Source of the DNA: Novosphingobium sp.
GTDB lineage: Bacteria > Pseudomonadota > Alphaproteobacteria > Sphingomonadales > Sphingomonadaceae
Length of the DNA stretch: 64,000 nucleotides
NCBI GenBank assembly: GCA_024236215.1
Contig: JACKKX010000002.1
Span: forward strand, 62,001 to 126,000
Reading direction: 5' to 3'
The notes beneath the pieces were generated by a model, which ran no database searches, was not told the origin of the DNA, and was given only the letters and a program-made list of their open reading frames with translations. Shown here in pieces: positions 1-9,634 of this stretch. The translations under genes and the position numbers were made by a program. How positions within the stretch are numbered: position 1 is the first letter of the stretch; each line of letters starts with the position of its first letter.

Positions 1-540
1 GTGTTAGCGCGCTGCGGCAAGGCGTCCTTCCGCGAGGCTGCGCTGTTCACCCATCGCGGGCTGTCGGGCCCGGCGATCCTGCAAATCTCATCCTACTGGA
101 AGCGCGGCGATGCGGTGCGGATCGATTTCCTGCCCGATGCCACGCCTGGCTGGCTGGTGGAGGCAAAGCGCGTCAATCCCCGCGCATCTCCGCGCCGGGC
201 GCTGCCACTGCCCGAGCGGCTGGCGACTGTTCTGGCCGAACGGCTGGCCCTGCCTGGCGAGCTGGGACAGGCTTCGGACAAGGCGCTGCGCGCCGCCGAA
301 GCACGGCTGGCCGACTGGCACTTCACACCCACCGGCTCCGAAGGCTTCGCCAAGGCTGAGGTTACGGTCGGCGGGATCGCCACTTCCGAACTGTCGAGCC
401 GGACGATGGAAGCGCGCAAGATTCCGGGGCTCTACGCGATTGGCGAGGCAGTGGACGTTACCGGCTGGCTGGGCGGCTACAATTTCCAGTGGGCCTGGGC
501 CAGCGGGCAGGCGGCGGGATTGGCGATTGCCGAAGTTTAA
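1..540 (+). CDS. HI0933/BaiN-type NAD(P)/FAD-dependent flavoprotein, C-terminal part
   Basis: This is the last 179 codons of an aminoacetone oxidase/HI0933-like flavoprotein (the YhiN/BaiN group), usually about 390-400 residues, so more than half lies before the window. Family signs are the segment FTHRGLSGPAILQISSYW, which sits in the family's inserted domain. The C-terminal GLYAIGEAVDVTGWLGG...NFQWAWASG closes the FAD site. The GTG at position 1 is simply the first in-frame codon and not a true start. These enzymes are cytosolic FAD proteins, and the substrate cannot be assigned. A nitronate monooxygenase gene follows after 47 bp on the same strand with its own strong ribosome site, so the two may be co-transcribed. 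Confidence 0.85.
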   Translation: MLARCGKASFREAALFTHRGLSGPAILQISSYWKRGDAVRIDFLPDATPGWLVEAKRVNPRASPRRALPLPERLATVLAERLALPGELGQASDKALRAAEARLADWHFTPTGSEGFAKAEVTVGGIATSELSSRTMEARKIPGLYAIGEAVDVTGWLGGYNFQWAWASGQAAGLAIAEV

Positions 541-566
541 TTGATCGATTAAACCCCCTGCGGTAG

Positions 567-1565
<999 letters not shown>

Positions 1566-1589
1566 CCTGCCCGTTCAAGGAGAACCCAC

Positions 1590-2840
1590 ATGGCCGAAGC
1601 CTATATCATCGATGCAGTCCGCACCCCGCGCGGGATCGGCAAGCCCGGCAAGGGCGCGCTTTCGCACCTCCACCCCCAGCACCTCGCGATGACGGTGCTC
1701 AAGGCGATCCGCGACCGCAACGGCATCGATACCACCACGGTCGATGACATCATCTGGTCGTGCTCGTCGCAGAACGGCAAGCAGGGCGGAGATCTGGGCC
1801 GGATGGCCGCGCTGGCCGCCGGGTATGACATCACCGCCAGCGGCACCACGCTCGATCGGTTCTGCGGCGGCGGGATCACCTCGGTCAACCTCGCCGCCGC
1901 CTCGGTGATGAGCGGGATGGAAGACTGCGTGATCGCCGGTGGCACCGAGATGATGAGCTACACCGCGGCCTATGCCGCCGAGCAGGCCAACGCCGGGCTG
2001 CCGCCGCGCCTGATGGGATCGGGCAACGAAGCGCTCGATGCCCTGCACCCGCAGAGCCACCAGGGCGTGTGCGGCGATGCCATCGCCTCGATCGAGGGGA
2101 TCACCCGCGAGGAGCTCGATGCGCTGGCGCTGGTCAGCCAAGAGCGCGCCGACCGCGCGATCCGCGAAGGCCGCTTCGACCGCTCGCTGGTGACAGTCTA
2201 CAACGAGGACGGCAGCGTCGCGCTCGATCACGAGGAATTCCCGCGCCCCGAAACCACTGCCGAGGGCCTTGCCGCGCTCAAGCCCAGCTTCGCCGGGATC
2301 GCCGATTTCGAGATCGGCGGCACGACCTTTCGCAAGCAGATCAACCGCCGCTATCCCGATCTTGAAATCAGGCACTTCCACCATGCCGGCAACAGCTCGG
2401 GCGTGGTCGATGGCGCGGCGGCGCTGCTGATCGTTTCGCCCGCCTATGCCGAAAAGCACGGGCTCAAGCCGCGCGCGCGGATCGTTGCCTATGCCAACCA
2501 GGGCGATGATCCCACGCTGATGCTCAACGCCCCGGTTCCGGCGGCGAAGAAGGTGCTGGAAAAGGCCGGTCTCAAGACCGACGACATCGACGTCTGGGAA
2601 ATCAACGAGGCTTTCGCGGTGGTGGCGGAAAAGTTCATCCGCGACCTCGAGCTCGATCGCGACAAGGTCAACATCAACGGCGGGGCCTGTGCGCTGGGCC
2701 ACCCGATCGGGGCCACCGGCTCGATCCTGATCGGCACCGCGCTTGACGAGCTTGAGCGCTCGGGCGGGCGCTATGGACTGGTCACCATGTGCGCGGCGGG
2801 CGGCATGGCCCCGGCGATCGTGATCGAGCGGCTGGACTGA
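1590..2840 (+). CDS. Thiolase family acetyl-CoA C-acyltransferase
   Basis: A 416-residue thiolase, cytosolic, catalysing either thiolytic cleavage of 3-oxoacyl-CoA (last step of beta-oxidation) or acetoacetyl-CoA formation. All catalytic elements are visible: nucleophile Cys92 in DRFCGGGITS, the NEAF motif, His371 in ALGHPIGATG and the second Cys401 in TMCAAGGMAP. The length is normal. The start follows AAGGAGA. The window carries an acyl-CoA ligase and crotonases 16-18 kb away, so it could serve them, but its immediate neighbours are a nitronate monooxygenase and an FAD-linked hydroxyacid dehydrogenase. Chain-length specificity cannot be read from sequence. Confidence 0.93.
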   Translation: MAEAYIIDAVRTPRGIGKPGKGALSHLHPQHLAMTVLKAIRDRNGIDTTTVDDIIWSCSSQNGKQGGDLGRMAALAAGYDITASGTTLDRFCGGGITSVNLAAASVMSGMEDCVIAGGTEMMSYTAAYAAEQANAGLPPRLMGSGNEALDALHPQSHQGVCGDAIASIEGITREELDALALVSQERADRAIREGRFDRSLVTVYNEDGSVALDHEEFPRPETTAEGLAALKPSFAGIADFEIGGTTFRKQINRRYPDLEIRHFHHAGNSSGVVDGAAALLIVSPAYAEKHGLKPRARIVAYANQGDDPTLMLNAPVPAAKKVLEKAGLKTDDIDVWEINEAFAVVAEKFIRDLELDRDKVNINGGACALGHPIGATGSILIGTALDELERSGGRYGLVTMCAAGGMAPAIVIERLD

Positions 2841-2861
2841 TCGACCGCACTTTGCGCTTTT

Positions 2862-2899
2862 CGCCCCGGCCGTAGCTGATACGGTCGGGGCGTTGCATT
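2862..2899 (+). terminator. Hairpin after the thiolase gene, possible weak terminator
   Basis: The arms CGCCCCGGCCGT (2862-2873) and ACGGTCGGGGCG (2881-2892) form a 12-bp stem with one G-U pair and a 7-base loop. It is followed only by the short T-rich stretch TTGCATTT. It sits in the 72-bp gap before the FAD-linked dehydrogenase. It may attenuate read-through and separate the two transcription units. Confidence 0.5.
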
Positions 2900-2912
2900 T
2901 GGAGGGGATGAG

Positions 2913-4295
2913 ATGACCGAACTGCTGGAGCGGATCGCCGCAATCGTTGGCCCGCAAGGTCTGCTGACCGGTGAGGATGTTTCGGGCCGCGCGGCTGACT
3001 TCATGGGGCTGAGCCGGGTTCAGGCCCAGGCGATCGTGCGTCCGGCCAGCACTGCAGAACTCTCCGCAGTGATGAAGCTGTGCCACGGGGCCGGGCAGGT
3101 GGTGGTTCCAGCCGGGGGCTATACCGGGCTGGTCCACGGAGCCGATTGTCAGCCGGGCGATATCCAGATCTCGCTTGAGCGGATGCGCGGCGTGGATGCG
3201 ATCGACCCGGTCGGGCGGACCATGACCGTTGGCGCGGGGTGTCCGGTCCAGGCGGCACAGGAAGCCGCGGCGGAGCATGGCCTGAAGTTCGCGGTCGATT
3301 GGGGCGCGCGCGGTTCGGCCACGATCGGCGGAGGGATTTCCACCAACGCCGGGGGCAATTCGGTGGTCCGCTATGGGATGATGCGCGACAACGTGCTGGG
3401 GCTGGAGGCGGTGCTGGCCGATGGCACGGTGATCTCAAGCCTCAACGTGCTGCTCAAGAACAATGCCGCCTACGATCTCAAGCAGCTGTTCATTGGCAGC
3501 GAGGGCACGCTGGGGGTCGTCACCCGCGCGGTGCTCAAGCTGCAACCCGCGCCGCTATCGACCAATACCGCGCTGCTCGCGCTGGACAGTTTCGATGCGG
3601 TGCAGCGCCTGTTCGTCCATGCGGGCCAGCGGCTGGGGGCCATGCTGACCTCGTTCGAGGTGATGTGGGCGAGCTATTACGAGCCGATCGCGGTCAATTC
3701 GGGCCGCCACAATCCGCCGCTGCCAGCGGGATATGCCTGCTACGTGATCGTCGAGGCCAGCGGCACAGATCCCGAGCGCGATGCAGACCTGTTCCAGACG
3801 GTGCTGGGCGAGACGCTGGAACAGGGAATCGCGCTCGATGCGGTGATTGCCGCCAGCCAGACCCAGGCCCAGCAGATATGGGCGATCCGCGACGATATCG
3901 AGGCGCTGTTTCACTATGCCATGCCCGCGGTGACATTCGACGTCAGCCTGCCTATCGTGGCGATGGACGGCTATGTCCGCGAGCTTGAGGGCAAGGCCCG
4001 CGAAGTCTTCGGGGATGCCGCCAAGCTGATCGTTTTCGGCCATATCGGCGATGGCAACCTGCACATCCTGCTCGGCACACAGCCGTTCGAGGCCGATACC
4101 CGCCACCGGATCGAAGATATGGTCTATTCCGCGCTGGTGCCGCATGGCGGGTCGGTTTCGGCAGAACACGGGATCGGCCTTGAAAAGCGCGGCTGGCTGC
4201 ACATCACGCGCTCGGCAGAAGAAATCGCGCTGATGAAGACCATCAAGGCGGCGCTCGATCCCAAGGGAATTCTGAACCCCGGCAAGGTTCTCTGA
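2913..4295 (+). CDS. FAD-binding 2-hydroxyacid dehydrogenase (GlcD / D-2-hydroxyglutarate dehydrogenase family)
   Basis: A 460-residue protein with an N-terminal FAD_binding_4 (PCMH) domain and a C-terminal FAD-oxidase_C domain, the architecture of GlcD, D-lactate dehydrogenase and D-2-hydroxyglutarate dehydrogenase. Visible motifs are PAGGYTGLVHG (about residue 66), the FAD-binding GGGISTNAGGNSVVRYG, HIGDGNLHI starting at His377, and EHGIGLEKRGWL from residue 418. It oxidises a D-2-hydroxy acid to a 2-oxo acid and passes electrons to a carrier such as the quinone pool or an electron-transfer flavoprotein. No GlcE/GlcF partners are adjacent, which favours a single-subunit enzyme. The ribosome site GGAGGGG lies just upstream. 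Confidence 0.9.
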   Translation: MTELLERIAAIVGPQGLLTGEDVSGRAADFMGLSRVQAQAIVRPASTAELSAVMKLCHGAGQVVVPAGGYTGLVHGADCQPGDIQISLERMRGVDAIDPVGRTMTVGAGCPVQAAQEAAAEHGLKFAVDWGARGSATIGGGISTNAGGNSVVRYGMMRDNVLGLEAVLADGTVISSLNVLLKNNAAYDLKQLFIGSEGTLGVVTRAVLKLQPAPLSTNTALLALDSFDAVQRLFVHAGQRLGAMLTSFEVMWASYYEPIAVNSGRHNPPLPAGYACYVIVEASGTDPERDADLFQTVLGETLEQGIALDAVIAASQTQAQQIWAIRDDIEALFHYAMPAVTFDVSLPIVAMDGYVRELEGKAREVFGDAAKLIVFGHIGDGNLHILLGTQPFEADTRHRIEDMVYSALVPHGGSVSAEHGIGLEKRGWLHITRSAEEIALMKTIKAALDPKGILNPGKVL

Positions 4296-4343
4296 CGGCG
4301 GCGGTTCGTCTACTTCGGCGATTTTTTCGCCCGGCTGTGACAA

Positions 4344-4362
4344 GTTCGCACGGCGAGCGAAC
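4344..4362. promoter_or_regulatory. Inverted repeat just upstream of the ECF sigma factor gene
   Basis: A perfect repeat GTTCGC-N7-GCGAAC ends eight bases before the sigma factor ATG at 4371. It could be an operator or a 5'-leader hairpin. There is no other obvious promoter element in the 75-bp gap. The GTTC/GAAC half-sites are inverted, unlike the direct-repeat LexA box of alphaproteobacteria, so it is not an SOS box. Confidence 0.35.
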
Positions 4363-4370
4363 CACGGGGC

Positions 4371-4913
4371 ATGAACGACACGGCATCAAACCTGCCACCC
4401 GGCTCGCAAGGGATCGACGCATTCGCCGAGGCAATCGGCAATCATGCGGGAATTCTGCGCAAGGTGGCGGCAACCTATTGCAGCACGGAGCATGACCGGG
4501 CCGACCTGATCCAGGACATTCTGGTGCAATTGCTCGCCGCGCGGGGAAGTTATGACCCACAGCGGCCACTTTCGACCTGGATGTACCGCCTGGCGCTCAA
4601 CGTCGCGATTTCGCAGGTGCGCTCGCGTTATCGCCAGGCCCGCGTGCTTGTGCCGATTGAGGACGATCATCTTGAAGTGGCGGGACCAGGTGCGGATCAC
4701 GAAGGTAGGCAGGAACGCGCGCTGCTTGATCGGGCCATGCACGGCCTAGATCCGCTCAATCGAGCGATCATGCTGCTTTATCTCGATGGCTACAGCCAGG
4801 CCCAGATCGGCGAAATCGTCGGTATCTCTGCCAGCAATGCCGGAACCAAGATCGCCCGGATCAAGCAGCAATTGCGCAGCGCGATCGGTCTCAGTGTAAA
4901 TCAGGAATTCTGA
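4371..4913 (+). CDS. RNA polymerase sigma factor, ECF (sigma-70 family)
   Basis: A 180-residue sigma factor with only regions 2 and 4. Region 2 lies at about residues 25-90 (HDRADLIQDILVQLL, then PLSTWMYRLALNVAISQVRSR). Region 4 lies at about 120-170 (LDPLNRAIMLLYLDGYSQAQIGEIVGIS, a helix-turn-helix). There is no C-terminal extension. It overlaps nothing but is followed after one base by a membrane-protein gene, the usual position of a cognate anti-sigma factor. That suggests a membrane-gated response to an unknown signal. The ECF group cannot be assigned by eye. The target regulon is unknown, and the inverted repeat at 4344-4362 may be autoregulatory. Confidence 0.9.
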   Translation: MNDTASNLPPGSQGIDAFAEAIGNHAGILRKVAATYCSTEHDRADLIQDILVQLLAARGSYDPQRPLSTWMYRLALNVAISQVRSRYRQARVLVPIEDDHLEVAGPGADHEGRQERALLDRAMHGLDPLNRAIMLLYLDGYSQAQIGEIVGISASNAGTKIARIKQQLRSAIGLSVNQEF

Positions 4914-4914
4914 C

Positions 4915-5595
4915 ATGACGATGGACACCAATCTTGCAGATTTGCGCCGGGTGCTCGGTGATCTTGAAACCGGCCAGGCCGGGCCGGACATTTCGGCCAT
5001 ACTCGCCGCCGCCAAACTGCGGCCGCACCGCTCGGCTGGCATCGCGCTTGCCAGGTTGGCGCAGGGTCAGCTGTGGCAGATCTGCGCGGGCGCGGCGATC
5101 ATGCTGGCAGGAACTGCGACATGGTCAAGCCAGCTTGGCGCCATGGGCCTACTGTTTGCCAGCGGCGTGCTGTTTCACCTGCTGGGTGCGGTGATGATCG
5201 CCTGCGCGGTGATGATCCGGATGCTGGCACAGCGCGTCGATCTGGGTGGGCCAGTGCTGGAAACCCAGCTACGCATGGCCCGGGTCGAACGCATCGCCGC
5301 CTTCGAAGGCTGGGTGCTGGGCATGGGCTGGTGCTTCCTGTGGATCCCGGCCGGTGCCGCGCTGTTCTACCTGCTGAGCGGGTTTGACCTGTTCAGTCTG
5401 GGCGGCAGCGGGCTGTGGATTGGCTGCAACGTGGCGGTGGGCGTGCTCATCATCGCAGTACTGCGCTGGGTCCGCGACATGGCCGCAGAGAGCGGCAACG
5501 TCGGACTGGCGCAGACCATCGACGGTGCGCTTACCGGGCAGCGCGTGCGCGATGCCTCGGCCGCGCTGGCCGAGATACACACTTTCGCCGCCTAA
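4915..5595 (+). CDS. Multi-pass membrane protein downstream of ECF sigma factor, candidate anti-sigma factor
   Basis: 226 residues that I do not recognise as a named family. The first 60 residues are soluble and amphipathic. Two hydrophobic segments follow at about residues 63-105 (IMLAGTATWSSQLGAMGLLFASGVLFHLLGAVM in outline), and two more at about 135-180. The last 40 residues form a soluble tail. The ATG lies one base after the stop of the sigma factor, so translation is very likely coupled. A soluble N-terminus followed by membrane spans next to an ECF gene is the layout of many anti-sigma factors, but no zinc-binding HxxxCxxC motif is visible. The anti-sigma role is therefore inferred from position only. 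Confidence 0.7.
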   Translation: MTMDTNLADLRRVLGDLETGQAGPDISAILAAAKLRPHRSAGIALARLAQGQLWQICAGAAIMLAGTATWSSQLGAMGLLFASGVLFHLLGAVMIACAVMIRMLAQRVDLGGPVLETQLRMARVERIAAFEGWVLGMGWCFLWIPAGAALFYLLSGFDLFSLGGSGLWIGCNVAVGVLIIAVLRWVRDMAAESGNVGLAQTIDGALTGQRVRDASAALAEIHTFAA

Positions 5596-5693
5596 ACTCT
5601 CACCGCTTTTGCCACTTTCATCACGCGGACAGTCAGGCACCGCGCCTGGGGCGCGGGCGCTGGACTGCGCGCGTGAACGCGAAGGACTTCGCC

Positions 5694-6857
5694 ATGACAA
5701 ACCTTTCCGAGCCTTGCCGATCAAACCCGCAGGTGCGTCTCCACGCACTGGACGCCTTGCGTGCCGGTGCGCTGCTGCTGGGCCTGCTGGTCCATTCCGC
5801 CATGGCCTTCATGGCCGGCACCGAAAATGCCTGGATCGTCCATGACAAGGGCAGCTCGCCATTGGCCGATCTGGCGTTCTTCGTGCCGCACATGTTTCGC
5901 ATGGTGCTGTTCTTCATGATCGCGGGACTGTTCGCGCGTTTGGGGATCCAGCAGCTGGGCCGCCGCGCTTTCGTCAAGGATCGTATCAAGCGGATCGTGC
6001 TGGTGTTCATCGGATTCTGGCCGGTGATCATGGCTGGGATCATTGCCACCGCAATTGTCGCCCAAGCTGCCGGATTTGCCGTACCGCCGCCGCCCAAGGC
6101 CGGAGGCGTGCCGCTGTTTCACCTGTGGTTCCTCTACGTGATGACGCTGTTCTATGCGGCAACACTGGCGGGCACGGCGCTGCGCCTGATCAAGGTGGAT
6201 CCGGCTGAAAGTGTTGGCGGTATTGGCGAGCGGTTACTGGCTTCACCGCTGGCCGCTCCGGTGCTGGCCATCCCGCTGGCCGGGGCCATGCTGGCCGATC
6301 CGCGCTGGCTGCCGTGGTTCGGCGTTCCTACGCCCGATCAGTTCGGCCTGCCCGGGGCGGGCGCGCTGGTGGGCTATGGCTGCGCCTATGCGCTGGGCTG
6401 GTGGCTGGCGGCCCGGCTGGCGATGCTGGGCGTCTGGGCGGGGCGCTGGCGGCTCAACCTGGGTCTGGCTGTGGGAGCGAGCGCCGTATTCCTGTGGCAA
6501 TTCGGCCTGAAGCCCGATTTTGCTCCGCTGCACGGTCCGCAGTGGATACTGGCTGCGACGAGTTACGGACTGGGTGCCTGGGGCTGGACTCTGGCGCTGA
6601 CCGGTCTGGCCCAGACCTATCTCAACCGGCCGGTCCGCGAAGTGCGCTATCTGGCCGATGCCTCTTACTGGATCTACCTGTTGCATCTGCCGGTGGTGAT
6701 GCTGCTGCAAGTGGTGGTGATCCGATCGGACATACCGCTCGCGATCAAGATGGAGGCCGTGGTGCTGGCTGCCACTGCGCTGTTGCTGGGCACCTATCAC
6801 CTGCTGGTGCGGCGCAGCTGGATCGGGGCTTGGATCAACGGGCGGCGCAAGGGTTAG
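5694..6857 (+). CDS. Acyltransferase 3 family (OpgC-like) integral membrane protein
   Basis: A 387-residue polytopic membrane protein with about ten hydrophobic helices. It begins with the acyltransferase-3 signature RLHALDALRAGALLLGLLVHSAM, and the C-terminal half has YLADASYWIYLLHLPVVMLLQ, both typical of the group containing OpgC and O-acetyltransferases for surface glycans. It probably transfers an acyl group (acetyl or succinyl) to a periplasmic or cell-surface carbohydrate. The ATG at 5694 is chosen because GAAGGA lies seven bases upstream; the frame stays open further upstream, but nothing there looks coding. It ends overlapping the convergent oxidase gene by four bases. The acceptor is unknown. 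Confidence 0.82.
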   Translation: MTNLSEPCRSNPQVRLHALDALRAGALLLGLLVHSAMAFMAGTENAWIVHDKGSSPLADLAFFVPHMFRMVLFFMIAGLFARLGIQQLGRRAFVKDRIKRIVLVFIGFWPVIMAGIIATAIVAQAAGFAVPPPPKAGGVPLFHLWFLYVMTLFYAATLAGTALRLIKVDPAESVGGIGERLLASPLAAPVLAIPLAGAMLADPRWLPWFGVPTPDQFGLPGAGALVGYGCAYALGWWLAARLAMLGVWAGRWRLNLGLAVGASAVFLWQFGLKPDFAPLHGPQWILAATSYGLGAWGWTLALTGLAQTYLNRPVREVRYLADASYWIYLLHLPVVMLLQVVVIRSDIPLAIKMEAVVLAATALLLGTYHLLVRRSWIGAWINGRRKG

Positions 6858-8020
6858 AGCAGCACTGTGCGCCCCACGTCACGGGCATTGATCACACCGC
6901 TCAGCCCAAGGGCGGTGCGCATGTCCTGCTTCATCAGGGTGAGATAGCGGGTCAGCGCGGCCTCGCCCCCGGCAGCCAGCGCCAGCGCCCAGGGGCGGCC
7001 GATCAGTGCGGCCCTGGCGCCCAGCGCCAGTGCGCGGACCAGATCCTGCCCGGTGCGGATCCCGCCATCGACCAGCAGAGTGGTGCTATCGCCCACGGCA
7101 TCGGCAATATGCGGCAGTATCGCCGCGCTTGAGGCAACTCCATCGAGTTGCCGTCCGCCGTGGTTCGATACCACCATCCCGTCGGCCCCGATTGCCACGG
7201 CCTGGCGGGCGTCATCGACATCGAGCACGCCCTTGAGGACCAGGTTGCCCTTCCAGATGCCGCGCAGCCACTCGATGTCCTTCCAGGTCACCGAGGGATC
7301 GAACTGGCCGGCCATCCACAGCATGAAATTGGCAATGTTGCCCGATCCCGATCCCGGCACATATTTGGCCACCGTCCCCAGTCCGTGCGGACGGCCGCGC
7401 AGGCCCACGTCCATCACCCAGCGCGGGTGCAGGGCATAGTCGATCGGCCCGGCACGCAGCTTGCCCCACGGGCCCAGTCCACCGGCCATGCCGTTGCGGA
7501 TATCGCGATAGCGCGTTCCCAGCACCGCCAGATCGATGGTGAAGGCGAGGGTGCGCACGCCCTGATCCCAGGCGCGGGCAAGGATATCCTGCACCACGCC
7601 GCGATCCTTGAGCATGTAGAGCTGGAACCAGAACGGCTTGTCCGAAACCTGCCCGACCTCTTCCGGCGAGCAGACGCCCACCGTGGTCAGGCAAAAGGGG
7701 ATTCCCGCCGCGTCGGCCGCACGCTTGGCCTGAACCTCGCCGCGGCGCGCGGTCATCCCGCCCATTCCAACCGGGGCCAGCACCAGCGGCATGGCAAGGC
7801 TTTCCCCGAACAGATCGACCGAACAATCCATCTTCGAGGCGTCGCACAGCACCTTCTGGGTCAGCTGGATTGCTTCCCAATCGGCTGTGTTGCGGCGCAG
7901 CGTCACTTCGGCCCCGGCCCCGCCGTCGATGTAATCGAACAGGAAGCGCGGCAGCCGCCGTTCGGCCTCGCGGCGGAAATCGGCATAGCTGGCGGCGAGG
8001 AGATTGAGGCTTTCGCCCAT
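6854..8020 (-). CDS. FMN-dependent alpha-hydroxyacid oxidase/dehydrogenase (LldD/MdlB family)
   Basis: A 388-residue TIM-barrel flavoprotein of the L-lactate dehydrogenase, glycolate oxidase and (S)-mandelate dehydrogenase family. It oxidises an L-2-hydroxy acid to the 2-oxo acid. Signature residues are present: RRNTADWEAI near the N-terminus, the FMN segment LVLAPVGMGGM, and the catalytic His287 in VVSNHGGRQLDG, followed by LLVDGGIRTGQD and LGARAALIGRPWA. The ATG overlaps the stop of the upstream ThDP-enzyme gene by one base (TGATG), so the two are translationally coupled. This pairing recalls mdlB-mdlC (mandelate to benzoylformate to benzaldehyde), but substrate identity is inference. Confidence 0.9.
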   Translation of the reverse strand: MGESLNLLAASYADFRREAERRLPRFLFDYIDGGAGAEVTLRRNTADWEAIQLTQKVLCDASKMDCSVDLFGESLAMPLVLAPVGMGGMTARRGEVQAKRAADAAGIPFCLTTVGVCSPEEVGQVSDKPFWFQLYMLKDRGVVQDILARAWDQGVRTLAFTIDLAVLGTRYRDIRNGMAGGLGPWGKLRAGPIDYALHPRWVMDVGLRGRPHGLGTVAKYVPGSGSGNIANFMLWMAGQFDPSVTWKDIEWLRGIWKGNLVLKGVLDVDDARQAVAIGADGMVVSNHGGRQLDGVASSAAILPHIADAVGDSTTLLVDGGIRTGQDLVRALALGARAALIGRPWALALAAGGEAALTRYLTLMKQDMRTALGLSGVINARDVGRTVLL

Positions 8021-9567
8021 CAGAGCAGCGCCTCGATCAGCCGTGGCCCCTTGTGCGCCAGCGCATCGGCTAGTGCGGCGCGGAAACCCTCCGCCGTGTC
8101 AACCCGCGTGGCCGGCACGCCCATGCCCTCGGAAATCTGCGACCAGTTAATCGCGGGATTGCGCAGGTCGAGCATCTCGAGCGCCTTGGGGCCGGGGTTC
8201 TGCACGCCCACCCGCATCAGCTCGATGTTGAGGATCGCGTAGGAGCCGTTGTTGAGGATGATGGTGGTGACGTCGAGCTTTTCTCGCGCCATCGTCCACA
8301 GCGCCTGGACGGTGTACATCGCCCCGCCATCGCCGTGCAGGGCGATCACCTTGCGATCCGGGCAGGCCACCGCCGCGCCCACCGCGAGCGGCAGCCCCTG
8401 GCCGATCGAACCGCCGGTCAATTGCAGCCAGTCGTGCTTTTTCGCCCCTGCGCAGGCCAGCATCGAGGCACCGCCCTGGGTTGCACCTTCATCGGAGACG
8501 ATCGCGTTCTCGGGGAGCAGTTCGGCCAGGATTGCCCCGAGATTGGCGCTGTTGAGCGCGCCTTCCTGCGCCGGAAAGCTGCCCGGCTGCTGGATCAGCG
8601 CGGGTTCGGTGGGAGCATCCAGCGCGCTCGCCACGCTGGAAAGCGCATGCAGCGCGTCTTCGCGCAGCGATGCCAGACGAACCAGAGTAGCTCCCTCGGG
8701 CGAAAGCCAGCTAGGCTTGCCGGGATAGGCGAAGAACGAGACCGGCGGCTCGGTGCCGCAGAACACGATGGTCCTGAATTCGGCCAGATAGGCTTGAGCC
8801 TGCTCGCCGAAATAGGGCAGCTTCTCCACCGCGACCCTGCCAACGCCGCGCTGATGGCGGGTGGCAAAGGTTTCGGCGATCAGGCGGCAGCCGGCGGCCG
8901 CCGCGATCCGCCCGGCTTCGATCAGCGCCTCTTCGCGCAGCGCCCGTCCGCCCAGGAACAGGCACTTGGGTCCTTCGCCGTCCTTGAGCGCAGCGGCAGC
9001 GGCGGCGATTGCATCGCCGGTGGTCCTGGCCGCGGGCGCGAGGGCAGGGGGGGCGACCGGCGACGACCCCTCGCTCCAGGCGTGATTGGCCGGGACGATC
9101 ACCGTCGCGACCTTGCCCGGATAGCCTTGCGCCACGGCAAAGGCCTCGGCCCCGGCATGGGCCAGATCGCGTTCGGAGGTGGATGTGCGCACCCAGTCCG
9201 ACATCGGGCGCGCAACGCCTTCGGTATCGGAGGTGAGCGGGGCGTTGAAATGCTTGTGATAGGTCGCGTGTTCGCCGACCATGTTGATGATCGGGCTGCC
9301 GGCCTTGCGCGCGTTGTGCAGGTTGGCAAGGCCGTTGCCCAGTCCCGGACCAAGATGCAGCAGGGTCACCGCGGGCTTGTCGGCCATGCGCCCATAGCCA
9401 TCGGCGGCGCCGGTCACCACGCCTTCGAACAGTCCCAGGATCGAGCGCATCCCGTGCTGGCGGTCGATCGCCGCGACCAGCTGCATTTCCGAGGTGCCGG
9501 GATTGGCGAAGCAGACCTCCACCCCGCAGGCGTGCAGCGTCTCGATAAAGGCTTCGGCTCCGTTCAT
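8020..9567 (-). CDS. Thiamine diphosphate-dependent enzyme (acetolactate synthase / benzoylformate decarboxylase family)
   Basis: A 515-residue ThDP enzyme with the usual three domains. The N-terminal PYR domain has catalytic Glu48 in LGLFEGVVTGAADGYGRM. A degenerate central domain follows. The C-terminal PP domain has the metal/ThDP motif GDGGAMYTVQALWTM...LNN. The length fits non-assimilatory members. It is commonly auto-annotated as acetolactate synthase large subunit, but no regulatory ilvN subunit is adjacent, and the coupled gene encodes a 2-hydroxyacid oxidase. A 2-oxoacid decarboxylase or lyase role is therefore at least as likely. The start at 9567 follows GGGAGG; the frame continues upstream to 9627 without an equivalent ribosome site. 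Confidence 0.85.
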   Translation of the reverse strand: MNGAEAFIETLHACGVEVCFANPGTSEMQLVAAIDRQHGMRSILGLFEGVVTGAADGYGRMADKPAVTLLHLGPGLGNGLANLHNARKAGSPIINMVGEHATYHKHFNAPLTSDTEGVARPMSDWVRTSTSERDLAHAGAEAFAVAQGYPGKVATVIVPANHAWSEGSSPVAPPALAPAARTTGDAIAAAAAALKDGEGPKCLFLGGRALREEALIEAGRIAAAAGCRLIAETFATRHQRGVGRVAVEKLPYFGEQAQAYLAEFRTIVFCGTEPPVSFFAYPGKPSWLSPEGATLVRLASLREDALHALSSVASALDAPTEPALIQQPGSFPAQEGALNSANLGAILAELLPENAIVSDEGATQGGASMLACAGAKKHDWLQLTGGSIGQGLPLAVGAAVACPDRKVIALHGDGGAMYTVQALWTMAREKLDVTTIILNNGSYAILNIELMRVGVQNPGPKALEMLDLRNPAINWSQISEGMGVPATRVDTAEGFRAALADALAHKGPRLIEALL

Positions 9568-9634
9568 TGCATTTCCCTCCCGTTTGCGGCGAGTTTTGAG
9601 GAGAGCGCGGGCAAGTGCAAGTGCCAATCACGCG

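Noticed and set aside
4344-4362. GTTCGC/GCGAAC as a LexA box
   Set aside because: The half-sites are inverted, whereas the alphaproteobacterial LexA operator is a direct repeat, as seen at uvrA.
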